Source of the DNA: Chitinophagaceae bacterium
GTDB lineage: Bacteria > Bacteroidota > Bacteroidia > Chitinophagales > Chitinophagaceae
Reading direction: 5' to 3'
NCBI GenBank assembly: GCA_023957155.1
Contig: JAMLHK010000006.1
Location: 1 to 64,000, forward strand
DNA: 64,000 nucleotides
Positions 17,047 to 25,168 of the stretch are shown here, in pieces. Made by a program: the position numbers and the translations under genes. Every line of letters starts with the position of its first letter. The first letter of the stretch is position 1. A model generated the notes under the pieces. That model ran no database searches and had not been told where the DNA came from. It saw only the letters and a list, made by a program, of their open reading frames with translations.

Positions 17047-17085
17047 AAAAAACTGGCTCCCGCTTTATGCCGAGCCAGTTTTTTT
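17047..17085 (+). terminator. Rho-independent terminator after the OmpA-like gene
   Basis: An 8-bp GC-containing stem ACTGGCTC/GAGCCAGT (17052-17059 with 17072-17079) extended by A/T pairs and followed by a run of seven T, 30 bp after the stop codon. Confidence 0.92.
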
Positions 17086-17157
17086 AATAATAACCTTAAT
17101 ATCTTGCTAAATCTGAGCCGTTTATATCTATTCTTCCGGATTATGCTTTAAAACAAT

Positions 17158-17165
17158 TACTTTTG
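17158..17165 (+). promoter_or_regulatory. -7 element of the bamD-rpoZ operon
   Basis: TACTTTTG, a full match to TAnnTTTG, ends 11 bp before the bamD ATG, so the leader would be only a few nucleotides. A -33 element is not clear. Confidence 0.6.
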
Positions 17166-17176
17166 TCCGTCTTTTT

Positions 17177-17980
17177 ATGAAAATATTCAAATATATTTTA
17201 TTGCTGGCAGGCCTGGCGCTGATTTTTTCTTCGTGCTCCAGGTTTTCTAAAGTAATGAAAAGCAAGGACTACGAGTATAAGCTCCGGATGGCTGATCAGT
17301 ACTATGTGAAGAAAAAATACCGGTTTGCCCAACAGTTGTATGAAGATTTGTTTCCCGTATTTAAAGGTTCCAATAAGTTTGAAGATATCCATTATAAGTT
17401 TGCTTATTGTGCTTATTATCTGAAGGATTACATCAGCGCTGAAAATCTTTTTAAAAGCTTCCTGGAATATTTTCCCAATAGTACAAAAGCAGAGGAGGTG
17501 GATTTTATGCACGCTTTCTGCTTCTTTAAGCAATCGCCCAAGCCTGACCTGGATCAAACCAATACGATTAAAGCTATGGGGCAGATGCAGACATTTGTGA
17601 ATACTCATCCCGGGTCAGAGCGGAATAAAGAAGCCCAGGACATCATTGATCAATGCTATCGTAAATTGATCACAAAAGACTATAAAAGTGCCGGGTTGTA
17701 TTATAATATCGGGCAATATAAAGCGGCTGCCGTTTCTTTCGGCACCCTGCTGAGCACCTACCCGGATGCGCCCAATGCCGATGAGTTTAAGCTGTGGGTT
17801 GTGAAGTCATACTACAGGTATGCCGAAATGAGTATAGTCGGTAAGCAGACTGAACGTTACGGGCAGGTAATTGAGGAGGCCCAGGATTTTCAGGACAGGT
17901 TTCCTGAAAGTAAACTATTGAAAGAAGTGGAACGTTACTTAACTTTGTCGGAAAATAATATAAAAACTATTTCTCAATGA
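17177..17980 (+). CDS. bamD: Outer membrane protein assembly factor BamD
   Basis: The lipoprotein component of the BAM complex that inserts beta-barrel proteins. It has 267 residues with a lipoprotein signal ending LALIFSSC (Cys20) and TPR-like helical repeats (Tyr/Phe-rich: YVKKKYRFAQQLYEDL, then KDYISAENLFKSFLEYFPNS, and a third around 180-200). The bamD-rpoZ pairing with a 4-bp ATGA overlap is the arrangement known in Bacteroidetes and supports the call. Confidence 0.93.
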   Translation: MKIFKYILLLAGLALIFSSCSRFSKVMKSKDYEYKLRMADQYYVKKKYRFAQQLYEDLFPVFKGSNKFEDIHYKFAYCAYYLKDYISAENLFKSFLEYFPNSTKAEEVDFMHAFCFFKQSPKPDLDQTNTIKAMGQMQTFVNTHPGSERNKEAQDIIDQCYRKLITKDYKSAGLYYNIGQYKAAAVSFGTLLSTYPDAPNADEFKLWVVKSYYRYAEMSIVGKQTERYGQVIEEAQDFQDRFPESKLLKEVERYLTLSENNIKTISQ

Positions 17981-18321
17981 GCAGATTAAGAAAACAATGG
18001 GGTACCAATACAACCTCTAATGTAGTAGAAACGAAGAATGTGGTGGACATTAAGAATAAAACGGGTAATTTGTACGAGTCAATTGCCGTTATCGGTAAAA
18101 GAGCTAACCAGATTAATATTGCGCTTAAAGAAGAATTGCACAATAAATTAGAGGAATTTGCCAGTCATACAGACAGCCTGGAAGAAATTCATGAAAATAA
18201 AGAGCAAATAGAGATTTCCAAGGCTTATGAAAGGATGCCTAACCCGGCATTGCTGGCAACACAGGAATTTTTTGATGATAAAATTTATCATCGCAGAAGC
18301 GATAATGACCTGTTTAGTTAA
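17977..18321 (+). CDS. rpoZ: RNA polymerase omega subunit, Bacteroidetes type
   Basis: A 114-residue omega-family protein, which helps assemble RNA polymerase. The core LYESIAVIGKRANQIN (about 36-51) corresponds to the conserved RpoZ helix, and it ends with the Bacteroidetes-type PNPALLATQEFFDDKI. It is much diverged from the proteobacterial protein, and gene order is the main support. The start overlaps the bamD stop as ATGA. A hairpin with a short T-run follows 35 bp downstream, which probably separates it from coaBC. Confidence 0.85.
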   Translation: MSRLRKQWGTNTTSNVVETKNVVDIKNKTGNLYESIAVIGKRANQINIALKEELHNKLEEFASHTDSLEEIHENKEQIEISKAYERMPNPALLATQEFFDDKIYHRRSDNDLFS

Positions 18322-18355
18322 AATTTAACCGGGTTCTGTCTTTTAAACTTTTTTT

Positions 18356-18380
18356 GCGGCAATTAATACCTGCCGCTTTT
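18356..18380 (+). terminator. Probable terminator after rpoZ
   Basis: A 6-bp stem GCGGCA/TGCCGC (18356-18361 with 18371-18376), 9-nt loop and TTTT. The rest of the 237-bp gap before coaBC shows nothing I can name. Confidence 0.6.
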
Positions 18381-18558
18381 GTATTTTTAGGGAGTATCCG
18401 GAGTTGGGCTAACCCCGGTTTATTGGTGGACCGTTCCTGGGATGATTGTGGAAAGACCGTCTGTCAGCACCTTCGGGAGCCCGTCAGGATACCGTACTTA
18501 ACTGTTGACATAATCAGGATATCATCAGGCGGAGTGCTTGCCAAAAGAAGATATTATC

Positions 18559-19755
18559 ATGTTAAAGGGGAAAAAAATTCTATTGGGGGTTACGGGCAGC
18601 ATTGCTGCTTACAAAGCGGCATTGCTGGTAAGAGCGCTTATTAAGGAAGGCGCCGAGGTTAAGGTTATTATGACGGAGGCGGCAAAGAGTTTTATCTCTC
18701 CGCTTACCCTTGCCACACTTTCAAAGCATCCGGTATCTGTTGATTTGTTTAAGGAAGATACCTGGGCAAATCATGTCATGTTGGGGCGTTGGGCCGATAT
18801 AATGCTGGTAGCTCCCCTAAGCTGTAATACACTGAGCAAAATGGCTGCCGGGCTTTGCGATAACTTATTACTGGCAGTCTATCTTTCCGCAACCTGCCCG
18901 GTAATGCTTGTCCCTGCTATGGATGAAGATATGTGGAAGCATCCTGCTACTCGGAAAAATATGGAAACCCTGGTTTCTCATGGAAATATCATTGTACCGG
19001 TGGAAAACGGTGAGTTAGCCAGTGGCTTATTTGGCGAGGGAAGAATGGCCGAGCCGGAAACCATCATAGCCGCTCTTTCCCGGCAGGGTAAAAATGAAGG
19101 AAGATTAAACGGCAAAAAAGCATTGGTAACAGCAGGACCTACTTACGAACATATAGATCCTGTTCGTTTTATCGGAAATCATTCCAGTGGAAAGATGGGG
19201 GTAGCCATAGCCCGGGAACTGTTTCAATGCGGGGCGGAAGTTACCTTAGTATTAGGTCCTGTATCTGATACATTTGTGTTAGATGGGCTGAAGGTCGTTC
19301 ATGTGCAAAGCGCGGAAGAAATGTTTTATGCCTGTAACCGGGCTTTTGAAAAAACGGATATAGCCGTAATGGCTGCTGCTGTTGCCGATTACACGCCGGC
19401 TGTTGTTGCCCCGGAGAAAATCAAGAAAAAGGAAGAAAGCTGGCAGATGACACTAAAGAAAACTCCCGATATTTTAAAAAGCCTGGGACAAAAGAAAACG
19501 GGTAAGCAACTGCTGGTGGGGTTTGCGCTGGAAACGAATAATGAGCGGGAAAATGCGTTGTCTAAGCTGCAGCAGAAAAATGCAGATATCATGGTCTTAA
19601 ATTCGTTGCGTGATAGCGGTGCCGGTTTCGGAACGGATACCAATAAAGTATCGGTTTTTGACCGTAACGGAGGAGAAAAATATTTTGATCTGAAATCTAA
19701 AGCCGGTGTGGCAAAAGATATTGTTGATTATATAATTGAGTATATTCATGTATAA
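18559..19755 (+). CDS. coaBC: Bifunctional phosphopantothenoylcysteine decarboxylase/phosphopantothenate-cysteine ligase
   Basis: Catalyses two steps of coenzyme A synthesis. The N-terminal CoaC flavoprotein half has GVTGSIAAYKAA near the start and PAMDEDMWKHPAT around residue 120; the canonical PxMNxxMW Asn is Asp here. The CoaB half begins near 185 with GPTYEHIDPVRFIGNHSSGKMG and contains the KIKKK nucleotide/dimer loop. I use the ATG at 18559; a TTG seven codons earlier (18538) is possible but adds nothing recognisable. It overlaps the following DUF4835 gene by 8 bp. Confidence 0.96.
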   Translation: MLKGKKILLGVTGSIAAYKAALLVRALIKEGAEVKVIMTEAAKSFISPLTLATLSKHPVSVDLFKEDTWANHVMLGRWADIMLVAPLSCNTLSKMAAGLCDNLLLAVYLSATCPVMLVPAMDEDMWKHPATRKNMETLVSHGNIIVPVENGELASGLFGEGRMAEPETIIAALSRQGKNEGRLNGKKALVTAGPTYEHIDPVRFIGNHSSGKMGVAIARELFQCGAEVTLVLGPVSDTFVLDGLKVVHVQSAEEMFYACNRAFEKTDIAVMAAAVADYTPAVVAPEKIKKKEESWQMTLKKTPDILKSLGQKKTGKQLLVGFALETNNERENALSKLQQKNADIMVLNSLRDSGAGFGTDTNKVSVFDRNGGEKYFDLKSKAGVAKDIVDYIIEYIHV

Positions 19756-20665
19756 GATTTTAATTTTATGGATTGGCTTATTGTTTTCATGCCATGTTAC
19801 CGGGCAGGAATTGAATGCTAAAGTATCGGTAATGGCCGGGCAGATTAAAAGCTCGGTTGACAAAAAAGTGTTCCAAACCTTACAAACGGCATTGACTAAT
19901 TTCCTGAATAACCGGAAATGGACAAATGACAGTTACCGGCAGCAGGAAAAGATTGTCTGCCATTTTCTTTTAAATATTACACAGGACATAGAGCCTAATG
20001 TGTACCGGGCCATTTTAACCATCCAGTCTGCCCGCCCGGTATACAACAGTAGTTATGTTTCCCCGCTGGTGAACTACCAGGATAATGATGTAACCTTTAA
20101 GTATATTGAATTTCAGCAGGTAGAATTTAATGAGAGCAATATAACCGGTTCCGATCCGGTAGCTTCCAATCTTACCGCCATATTTGCTTATTATGTTAAT
20201 ATGATCCTCGGATTGGATTATGATTCTTTTTCGCCAAGAGGCGGGGATATCTATTTTAAAAAAGCGCAACAAATTGTTTCGGGAGCTCCCGATGGACGTA
20301 ATATTACCGGTTGGAAAGCCTTTGACGGCCAGCGAAACCGCTACTGGCTTGCGGAAAATTTTAACAACAGCAAATATTCCCTGCTGCATGATGCTTACTA
20401 TACTTATTACCGGTTGGGAATGGATAAGATGTACGAAGATGAAAATGAAGCACGGCAGCAGATGCTTAATGGGCTGAATCATTTAAATACGCTGAATACC
20501 AATAACCGGAATCTTTTCGCGCTCCAGTTTTTCTTTTTGGGAAAGAGTGGGGAATTATCAAAGATTTTTAAAAAATCACCGCCACAGGAAAGAGTACAGG
20601 CATCTGAACTATTACAAAGATTGGATGTGTCAAACGCAGCGCTTTATAAACAGGAATTAAAATGA
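19748..20665 (+). CDS. DUF4835 family secreted protein
   Basis: A secreted protein of 305 residues with a signal peptide (hydrophobic ILILWIGLLFS, cleavage near VTGQ-EL). The opening ELNAKVSVMAGQIKSSVDKKVFQTLQ block is typical of DUF4835, a family restricted to Bacteroidetes and usually encoded after coaBC. Function unknown. The ATG at 19748 lies inside the coaBC end (8-bp overlap); a TTG at 19736 is the alternative. The gene overlaps the next one by 4 bp (ATGA), so coaBC-DUF4835-DUF4296 looks like one translationally coupled unit. Confidence 0.88.
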   Translation: MYKILILWIGLLFSCHVTGQELNAKVSVMAGQIKSSVDKKVFQTLQTALTNFLNNRKWTNDSYRQQEKIVCHFLLNITQDIEPNVYRAILTIQSARPVYNSSYVSPLVNYQDNDVTFKYIEFQQVEFNESNITGSDPVASNLTAIFAYYVNMILGLDYDSFSPRGGDIYFKKAQQIVSGAPDGRNITGWKAFDGQRNRYWLAENFNNSKYSLLHDAYYTYYRLGMDKMYEDENEARQQMLNGLNHLNTLNTNNRNLFALQFFFLGKSGELSKIFKKSPPQERVQASELLQRLDVSNAALYKQELK

Positions 20666-21024
20666 GAGCAGGAGGGTATATTATGCTGATGACCGGATGG
20701 GTATTAGCCATCGCCTGCTCGGGTAACAAACCGCCTTCTAAAATTATTCAGCCCCATGAAATGGGCAATATATTGTTTGAAATTTCTATGGCGGAAGAAT
20801 TTGTTAGTGTCTATGTAGCGAAAGATTCATCAAAGAATAAAGATGTTGAATTGCAGAAGGAATACCAGAAGATATTCCTGTTACACGGGGTAACCGAAGC
20901 GAAATTTGAGAAAAGCTATAGCTATTACAGGTCGCATATCAATGTGTTTAAAGTAATGATGGATTCCCTGAATGCCAGGGTGCAGCGGGCAAGAAATGAC
21001 TTATACCGGATGCCGGATTATTAA
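20662..21024 (+). CDS. DUF4296 domain lipoprotein
   Basis: A 120-residue lipoprotein with signal peptide and lipobox ending LAIAC (Cys19). The body is helical and begins with the DUF4296 pattern IIQPHEMGNILFEISMAE, then QKIFLLHGVTEAKFEKSYSYY. The family is found in Bacteroidetes and has no known function. It overlaps the DUF4835 stop as ATGA. Confidence 0.85.
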   Translation: MRAGGYIMLMTGWVLAIACSGNKPPSKIIQPHEMGNILFEISMAEEFVSVYVAKDSSKNKDVELQKEYQKIFLLHGVTEAKFEKSYSYYRSHINVFKVMMDSLNARVQRARNDLYRMPDY

Positions 21025-21116
21025 GCGGCGTATCGTATCATGAGAGCCATCATTGCGGCATCGTGGTTTTAAATAGCTTCATTCACGTACATTCAAAAAA
21101 GGAATTATTTATACTC

Positions 21117-21875
21117 ATGTTCACAAGTAAGGATGATCTGAAGCTGAGTTATGGTGTTGATATGGAAATCGGGAAACACCTGGTTGACCGTAAAGTGCCC
21201 GAAGATAACCTGTACTGGAAAAACAGGTTGTTATATATTATACCCATGCCCGGGTATTTGTTCATTCCCATGTATATGGATATACAGTTCAGGCTGGGAC
21301 TGCCTAAGTCCGGGCTGCTTTCAGAGCAACATTTACAATTGATGGAGGCCATAATGCATAGTGCCGCAAAGCTGGAGGGCAGGTTAATTAACGTTGAAGA
21401 GCACATTGAAGAGTGTATTGCCTTAACCCGGCCGCTATCCCGGAATCCCTCTTTTCTTCAGGACCTTACCTATTATTTTTCCGGTGAAAAGGAAAAGGCT
21501 TCCGTAGCGTTAGGAATGCCATATCCATCGCTCAACAGGGCCGATGCATACCTGTTTAGCTTATGCTATTTTGATTTTGACAGTGTACTAAAACAGAAGC
21601 TGGTAAATGCCTGGTACGCTTTAATCAGCTATTATCTTATTGTAGACGATCTGGAAGATATACGAACCGATTTTGAGCAGAAGGAGGAAAATGTGCTGTT
21701 GGAAGCGGGGTTAACAGAACAGGGCGCCAAAGCAATTGAAGCGCTCATCCATAAAAGCTATCACGAAATGAGCGGGGTAAACCCGGTAATTGCCAATCGT
21801 ATAGATCATAAAAGACAACTGGTTAATATTAAAGCGGTCATTGATGGTTTTCTTAAAAACAGGGAAAGGCTTTAG
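21117..21875 (+). CDS. Unrecognised cytoplasmic protein with DDLED motif
   Basis: I do not recognise this 252-residue protein. No signal peptide or membrane helix is seen. It begins with a polar segment (TSKDDLKLSYGVDMEIGKHL), then an aromatic and proline-rich stretch (LLYIIPMPGYLFIPMYMD), and is helical afterwards. Around residue 180 it has YYLIVDDLEDIRTD, which resembles an Asp-rich metal motif of the prenyl/terpene synthase type, but the second motif of that fold is not evident. I chose the ATG at 21117; the longer frame starts with GTG at 21063. It lies between the DUF4296 gene and cca on the same strand. Confidence 0.7.
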   Translation: MFTSKDDLKLSYGVDMEIGKHLVDRKVPEDNLYWKNRLLYIIPMPGYLFIPMYMDIQFRLGLPKSGLLSEQHLQLMEAIMHSAAKLEGRLINVEEHIEECIALTRPLSRNPSFLQDLTYYFSGEKEKASVALGMPYPSLNRADAYLFSLCYFDFDSVLKQKLVNAWYALISYYLIVDDLEDIRTDFEQKEENVLLEAGLTEQGAKAIEALIHKSYHEMSGVNPVIANRIDHKRQLVNIKAVIDGFLKNRERL

Positions 21876-21925
21876 GGTGGTGTCTCCCGGTAAACTAAAG
21901 CGGTGAATCAACAAATCATTTCCAG

Positions 21926-21933
21926 TATTTTTG
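21926..21933 (+). promoter_or_regulatory. -7 element of cca
   Basis: TATTTTTG, a full TAnnTTTG match, ends 7 bp before the cca ATG. Transcription would start at or very near the ATG, so the message may be leaderless. No clear -33 element. Confidence 0.5.
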
Positions 21934-21940
21934 TTTTTGT

Positions 21941-23359
21941 ATGTTGACGAATTGTACCGAAAAGGAAAGGCTTATTTTCAAAAAAATAGCACGGGCGGCC
22001 GAACTATTGAGCATGGACTGCTATATTATAGGAGGCTTTGTGCGGGATAAGCTTATTGGACGTAAAACAAGTGATGCGGATATTGTATGCGTGGGCGATG
22101 GCATAGCGCTTGCAGATAAAACTGCTTCCCAGTTTTCACCGGCTCCTAAAGTAGCCTTCTTTAAGAATTTTGGAACAGCACATATCCATATTCATGGGAT
22201 GGACATTGAATTTGTGGGCGCCCGGAAGGAAAGCTATCGCTATCATTCCCGGAACCCGGAAGTGGTGCCGGGTACGCTTGCCGATGATCAGAACAGGCGG
22301 GATTTTACGATTAACACCCTGGCGGTAAGCTTAAACCAGGATGATTACGGCAGGATGATAGATCCTTTTGACGGAACAGCGGATATAAAAAGCCGGGTGA
22401 TCAAAACACCATTAGACCCCGTTCAAACTTTTAGCGATGACCCGTTGCGTATGATGAGGGCTATCCGGTTTGCCGCCCAGCTGCAATTTACTATTGACCC
22501 CGATACCTGGCAGGGCATCATGGATAATACGGAGCGTATCCGGATTATTTCACAGGAACGCATAACCGATGAGCTGAATAAAATACTGATGAGTGAAAAA
22601 CCATCTATTGGATTGGACCTGTTGTATAAGAGTGGTTTAATGCAGCGGATATTTCCACAGATGGTTGACCTGGCCGGGGCCGAGTTTAAGGACGGGCTGG
22701 GGCATAAGGATAATTTTTATCATACCCTGCAGGTGGTAGACAATATATCGAAACATACGGATGATCTCTGGCTCAGATGGGCGGCGGTATTACATGATAT
22801 CGGCAAGCCGGCAACTAAAAAATTTGAAGAGGGGCATGGATGGACCTTCCATGGGCACGAAGTGGTAGGGGGAAGAATGGTGCCTAAAATATTTGCAAGG
22901 CTCCGGCTTCCGCAGGATCATAAAATGCGGTTTGTGCGGAAAATGGTGGAGCTGCATTTGCGTCCGATCAGTCTCACGAAAGAAAACATTACCGATTCCG
23001 CCATACGGCGCCTTTTATTTGATGCCGGGGATGATATGGAGGCGTTGATGACTTTGTGTAAGGCAGATATTACTTCAAAGAACCGGCAAAAGGTTAAACA
23101 GTACCTCGATAATTTTGAAATGGTGCAGCAGCGGCTGGTTGAGGTGGAGGAGAAAGACCGGATACGCAACTGGCAGCCTCCCATAACAGGCGAAATGATC
23201 ATGGATATATTTGGCATTGCACCCTGCAAAATGGTGGGGGATATTAAAAATGCAATTAAAGATGCGATTTTAGATGGTGAAATAGAAAACAACTACGAAG
23301 CGGCATATCATTATATGCTTTTAAAAGCGGAAGCGTTTAACCTGGTTCCGGTAAAATGA
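21941..23359 (+). CDS. cca: CCA tRNA nucleotidyltransferase with HD domain
   Basis: A tRNA nucleotidyltransferase (CCA-adding enzyme/poly(A) polymerase class II family), 472 residues. The head domain shows GGFVRD at 31-36 and the catalytic DAD at 46-48 in SDADIVCVGDG; RRDFTINTLA and DPLRMMRAIRFAAQ follow. A C-terminal HD domain is present (LHDIGKP near 285, then HGHEVVGG), suggesting additional phosphohydrolase activity. The reading frame starts 8 bp after a -7 element. Confidence 0.95.
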   Translation: MLTNCTEKERLIFKKIARAAELLSMDCYIIGGFVRDKLIGRKTSDADIVCVGDGIALADKTASQFSPAPKVAFFKNFGTAHIHIHGMDIEFVGARKESYRYHSRNPEVVPGTLADDQNRRDFTINTLAVSLNQDDYGRMIDPFDGTADIKSRVIKTPLDPVQTFSDDPLRMMRAIRFAAQLQFTIDPDTWQGIMDNTERIRIISQERITDELNKILMSEKPSIGLDLLYKSGLMQRIFPQMVDLAGAEFKDGLGHKDNFYHTLQVVDNISKHTDDLWLRWAAVLHDIGKPATKKFEEGHGWTFHGHEVVGGRMVPKIFARLRLPQDHKMRFVRKMVELHLRPISLTKENITDSAIRRLLFDAGDDMEALMTLCKADITSKNRQKVKQYLDNFEMVQQRLVEVEEKDRIRNWQPPITGEMIMDIFGIAPCKMVGDIKNAIKDAILDGEIENNYEAAYHYMLLKAEAFNLVPVK

Positions 23360-23499
23360 GCACTATAATGTACGATGGAATCCCTATTTTGCAGAAAAGG
23401 ACGGTATCGGGTTGAAGCGAGGCGGCCGAAAGCATTTACCTGATCCGGGAAATAAAAAAGAGGGGAGCGGGAGATACCGTTTTACTGATGGAATTATAT

Positions 23500-23507
23500 T
23501 ATTTTTG
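23500..23507 (+). promoter_or_regulatory. -7 element upstream of the pRiA4b ORF-3 family gene
   Basis: TATTTTTG matches TAnnTTTG fully, 37 bp before the ATG at 23545. A weak T-rich -33 region precedes it. The remaining bases back to cca (from 23360) show nothing else. Confidence 0.5.
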
Positions 23508-23544
23508 ACCAGTTTTATTCGTTATTTATAACTAAACGGTTCAC

Positions 23545-24099
23545 ATGGCTATATTAAAATTCAGGGCTTATTTTGAAGAAGATGACAGTATTTATCGTGA
23601 TATTGCTATAAAGCATACACAGTCTTTTCTGGATTTGCACTATACTATTTTGAAAAGTTTTGAATTTGATACGAAGCACCAGGCTACTTTTTATCGCAGT
23701 AATGATAACTGGCAGCGCGGGCGTGAAATAAGTATTGAAAAATATGATAAGCCCTATAAGGCAGAGCCTCTTATTATGTCATCAACTCCTATAGGATCGG
23801 AAATACGTAACCCTAATGAGAAATTCATTTATGTATACGATTTTACCCGTAACTGGACTTTTTTGATAGAACTGATCAATGTGTCTAAAGAGGAAAGCGC
23901 GAAGCTATCCTATCCAGCCATAATCCGCAGCGAAGGGGTAGCGCCCAGTCAGTATGGAACCAAAAGTATCCTCGGTGACCGTTTTGTGGATATAGAAGAA
24001 AAGTATGATCTTACCAAAGGGGTAGAAGGGTTTAGCCAGGAAGGTGAAGAGGAGGACTCCGGTGATGAACCTGAGGAAGATAATGGGACAGATGATTAA
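23545..24099 (+). CDS. Plasmid pRiA4b ORF-3 family protein
   Basis: A 184-residue protein resembling the pRiA4b ORF-3 / IS1096 passenger (TnpR-like) family. It opens with KFRAYFEEDDSIYRDIAIKHTQS, continues with SFLDLHYTILKSFEFDTKH and has the family's VYDFTRNWTFLIELI core. The C-terminus is highly acidic (Glu/Asp/Gly run). Despite the family name there is no transposase or inverted repeat next to it, and such stand-alone genes are common in Bacteroidetes. Function unknown. Confidence 0.8.
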   Translation: MAILKFRAYFEEDDSIYRDIAIKHTQSFLDLHYTILKSFEFDTKHQATFYRSNDNWQRGREISIEKYDKPYKAEPLIMSSTPIGSEIRNPNEKFIYVYDFTRNWTFLIELINVSKEESAKLSYPAIIRSEGVAPSQYGTKSILGDRFVDIEEKYDLTKGVEGFSQEGEEEDSGDEPEEDNGTDD

Positions 24100-24153
24100 A
24101 AAGGCATATCCCTGTATGTAGCGTTTTGCTCATCTACTACTTTATACTTACGC

Positions 24154-24161
24154 TATCTTTT
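24154..24161 (+). promoter_or_regulatory. Possible -7 element of miaA
   Basis: TATCTTTT matches TAnnTTTG at seven of eight positions and ends 11 bp before the miaA start. Confidence 0.4.
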
Positions 24162-24172
24162 CCGTCTTTTAT

Positions 24173-25087
24173 ATGTTCAGTAAAACCTGCATAGTAATTT
24201 CCGGACCTACTGCTGCGGGTAAGACCAGGCTGTCTTTGCAATTGGCAGAATATTTTAACACGGATATCATTTCTGCAGATTCACGGCAATGCTTCAGGGA
24301 ATTGAATATTGGTGTGGCCCGGCCCCCTGCTTCAGATTTAAAAAGGATAAAACATTATTTCATCAGTTCTCATAGTATTCATGAAGAAATGAATGCAGGC
24401 ATATTTGAAGCGTATGCATTGCAGTCGGTAAGCGAAATTTTTGAGCGGCGTGATGTGGCTGTTATGGCCGGTGGCACAGGATTGTATATAAAAGCATTTT
24501 GCACAGGAATGGACGATATGCCGGGGATTAAGGATTCCGTACGCCAGTGGGTGAGGCAGCAGTATAAAGAGCAGGGGATAAGCTGGTTGCAGGAAATGCT
24601 GCATCAGCACGACCCGGTATTTTGTGATAAAGGGGAAATGCAAAATCCGCATAGAATGATGCGTGCGCTTGAAGTTGTGCTTTCAACCGGGAAGTCTGTG
24701 CTGGCTATGCATTCTCTTCCACAGAAACAAAGAGCGTTTTCTATTATTCATATTGGTGTGGAACTGCCGCGTAAAGAGATCTATCAAAACATCAACCAGA
24801 GAGTAGACGATATGATGAATGACGGACTATTAGAGGAGGCAACAGCGCTGTATCCCTGCCGTGAGCTCAATGCACTTCAAACCGTAGGCTACAGTGAGCT
24901 TTTTGATTATATAGAAGGGAAATATACCTTGCAGGAAGCGGTAGATGCGATAAAGAAAAATACCCGGCATTATGCTAAAAGACAGCTTACCTGGTTTAAG
25001 AGAGACAATAGTATACATTGGTTTGCTCCGGGAGAGGTAAAAAAAATTATTGATTTTATAGAAGAGCGAACCAATACCGGCAGGTAA
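24173..25087 (+). CDS. miaA: tRNA dimethylallyltransferase
   Basis: MiaA transfers a dimethylallyl group to A37 of tRNAs that read UNN codons. The 304-residue protein has the P-loop GPTAAGKT (11-18), the conserved DIISADSRQ and the VMAGGTGLYIKA motif, then RRQ-type C-terminal residues in KNTRHYAKRQLTWFKRD. The catalytic-fold landmarks are all there and length is normal. It is followed by the kinase-RapZ fusion gene after 81 bp. Confidence 0.96.
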   Translation: MFSKTCIVISGPTAAGKTRLSLQLAEYFNTDIISADSRQCFRELNIGVARPPASDLKRIKHYFISSHSIHEEMNAGIFEAYALQSVSEIFERRDVAVMAGGTGLYIKAFCTGMDDMPGIKDSVRQWVRQQYKEQGISWLQEMLHQHDPVFCDKGEMQNPHRMMRALEVVLSTGKSVLAMHSLPQKQRAFSIIHIGVELPRKEIYQNINQRVDDMMNDGLLEEATALYPCRELNALQTVGYSELFDYIEGKYTLQEAVDAIKKNTRHYAKRQLTWFKRDNSIHWFAPGEVKKIIDFIEERTNTGR

Positions 25088-25168
25088 ACTGCGTTTTAAA
25101 TGCCCACATTGTATTATAGCAATATATCATCATGCGGTTGACTATCTTTACCCGATAAACCGGTTACT

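Noticed and set aside
18354..18644. 96-codon plus-strand frame between rpoZ and coaBC
   Set aside because: Overlaps the coaBC start out of frame and contains the terminator hairpin; no recognisable sequence.
23545..24099. Insertion sequence suggested by the pRiA4b ORF-3/IS1096 passenger name
   Set aside because: No transposase, terminal inverted repeats or target duplications are visible around it.
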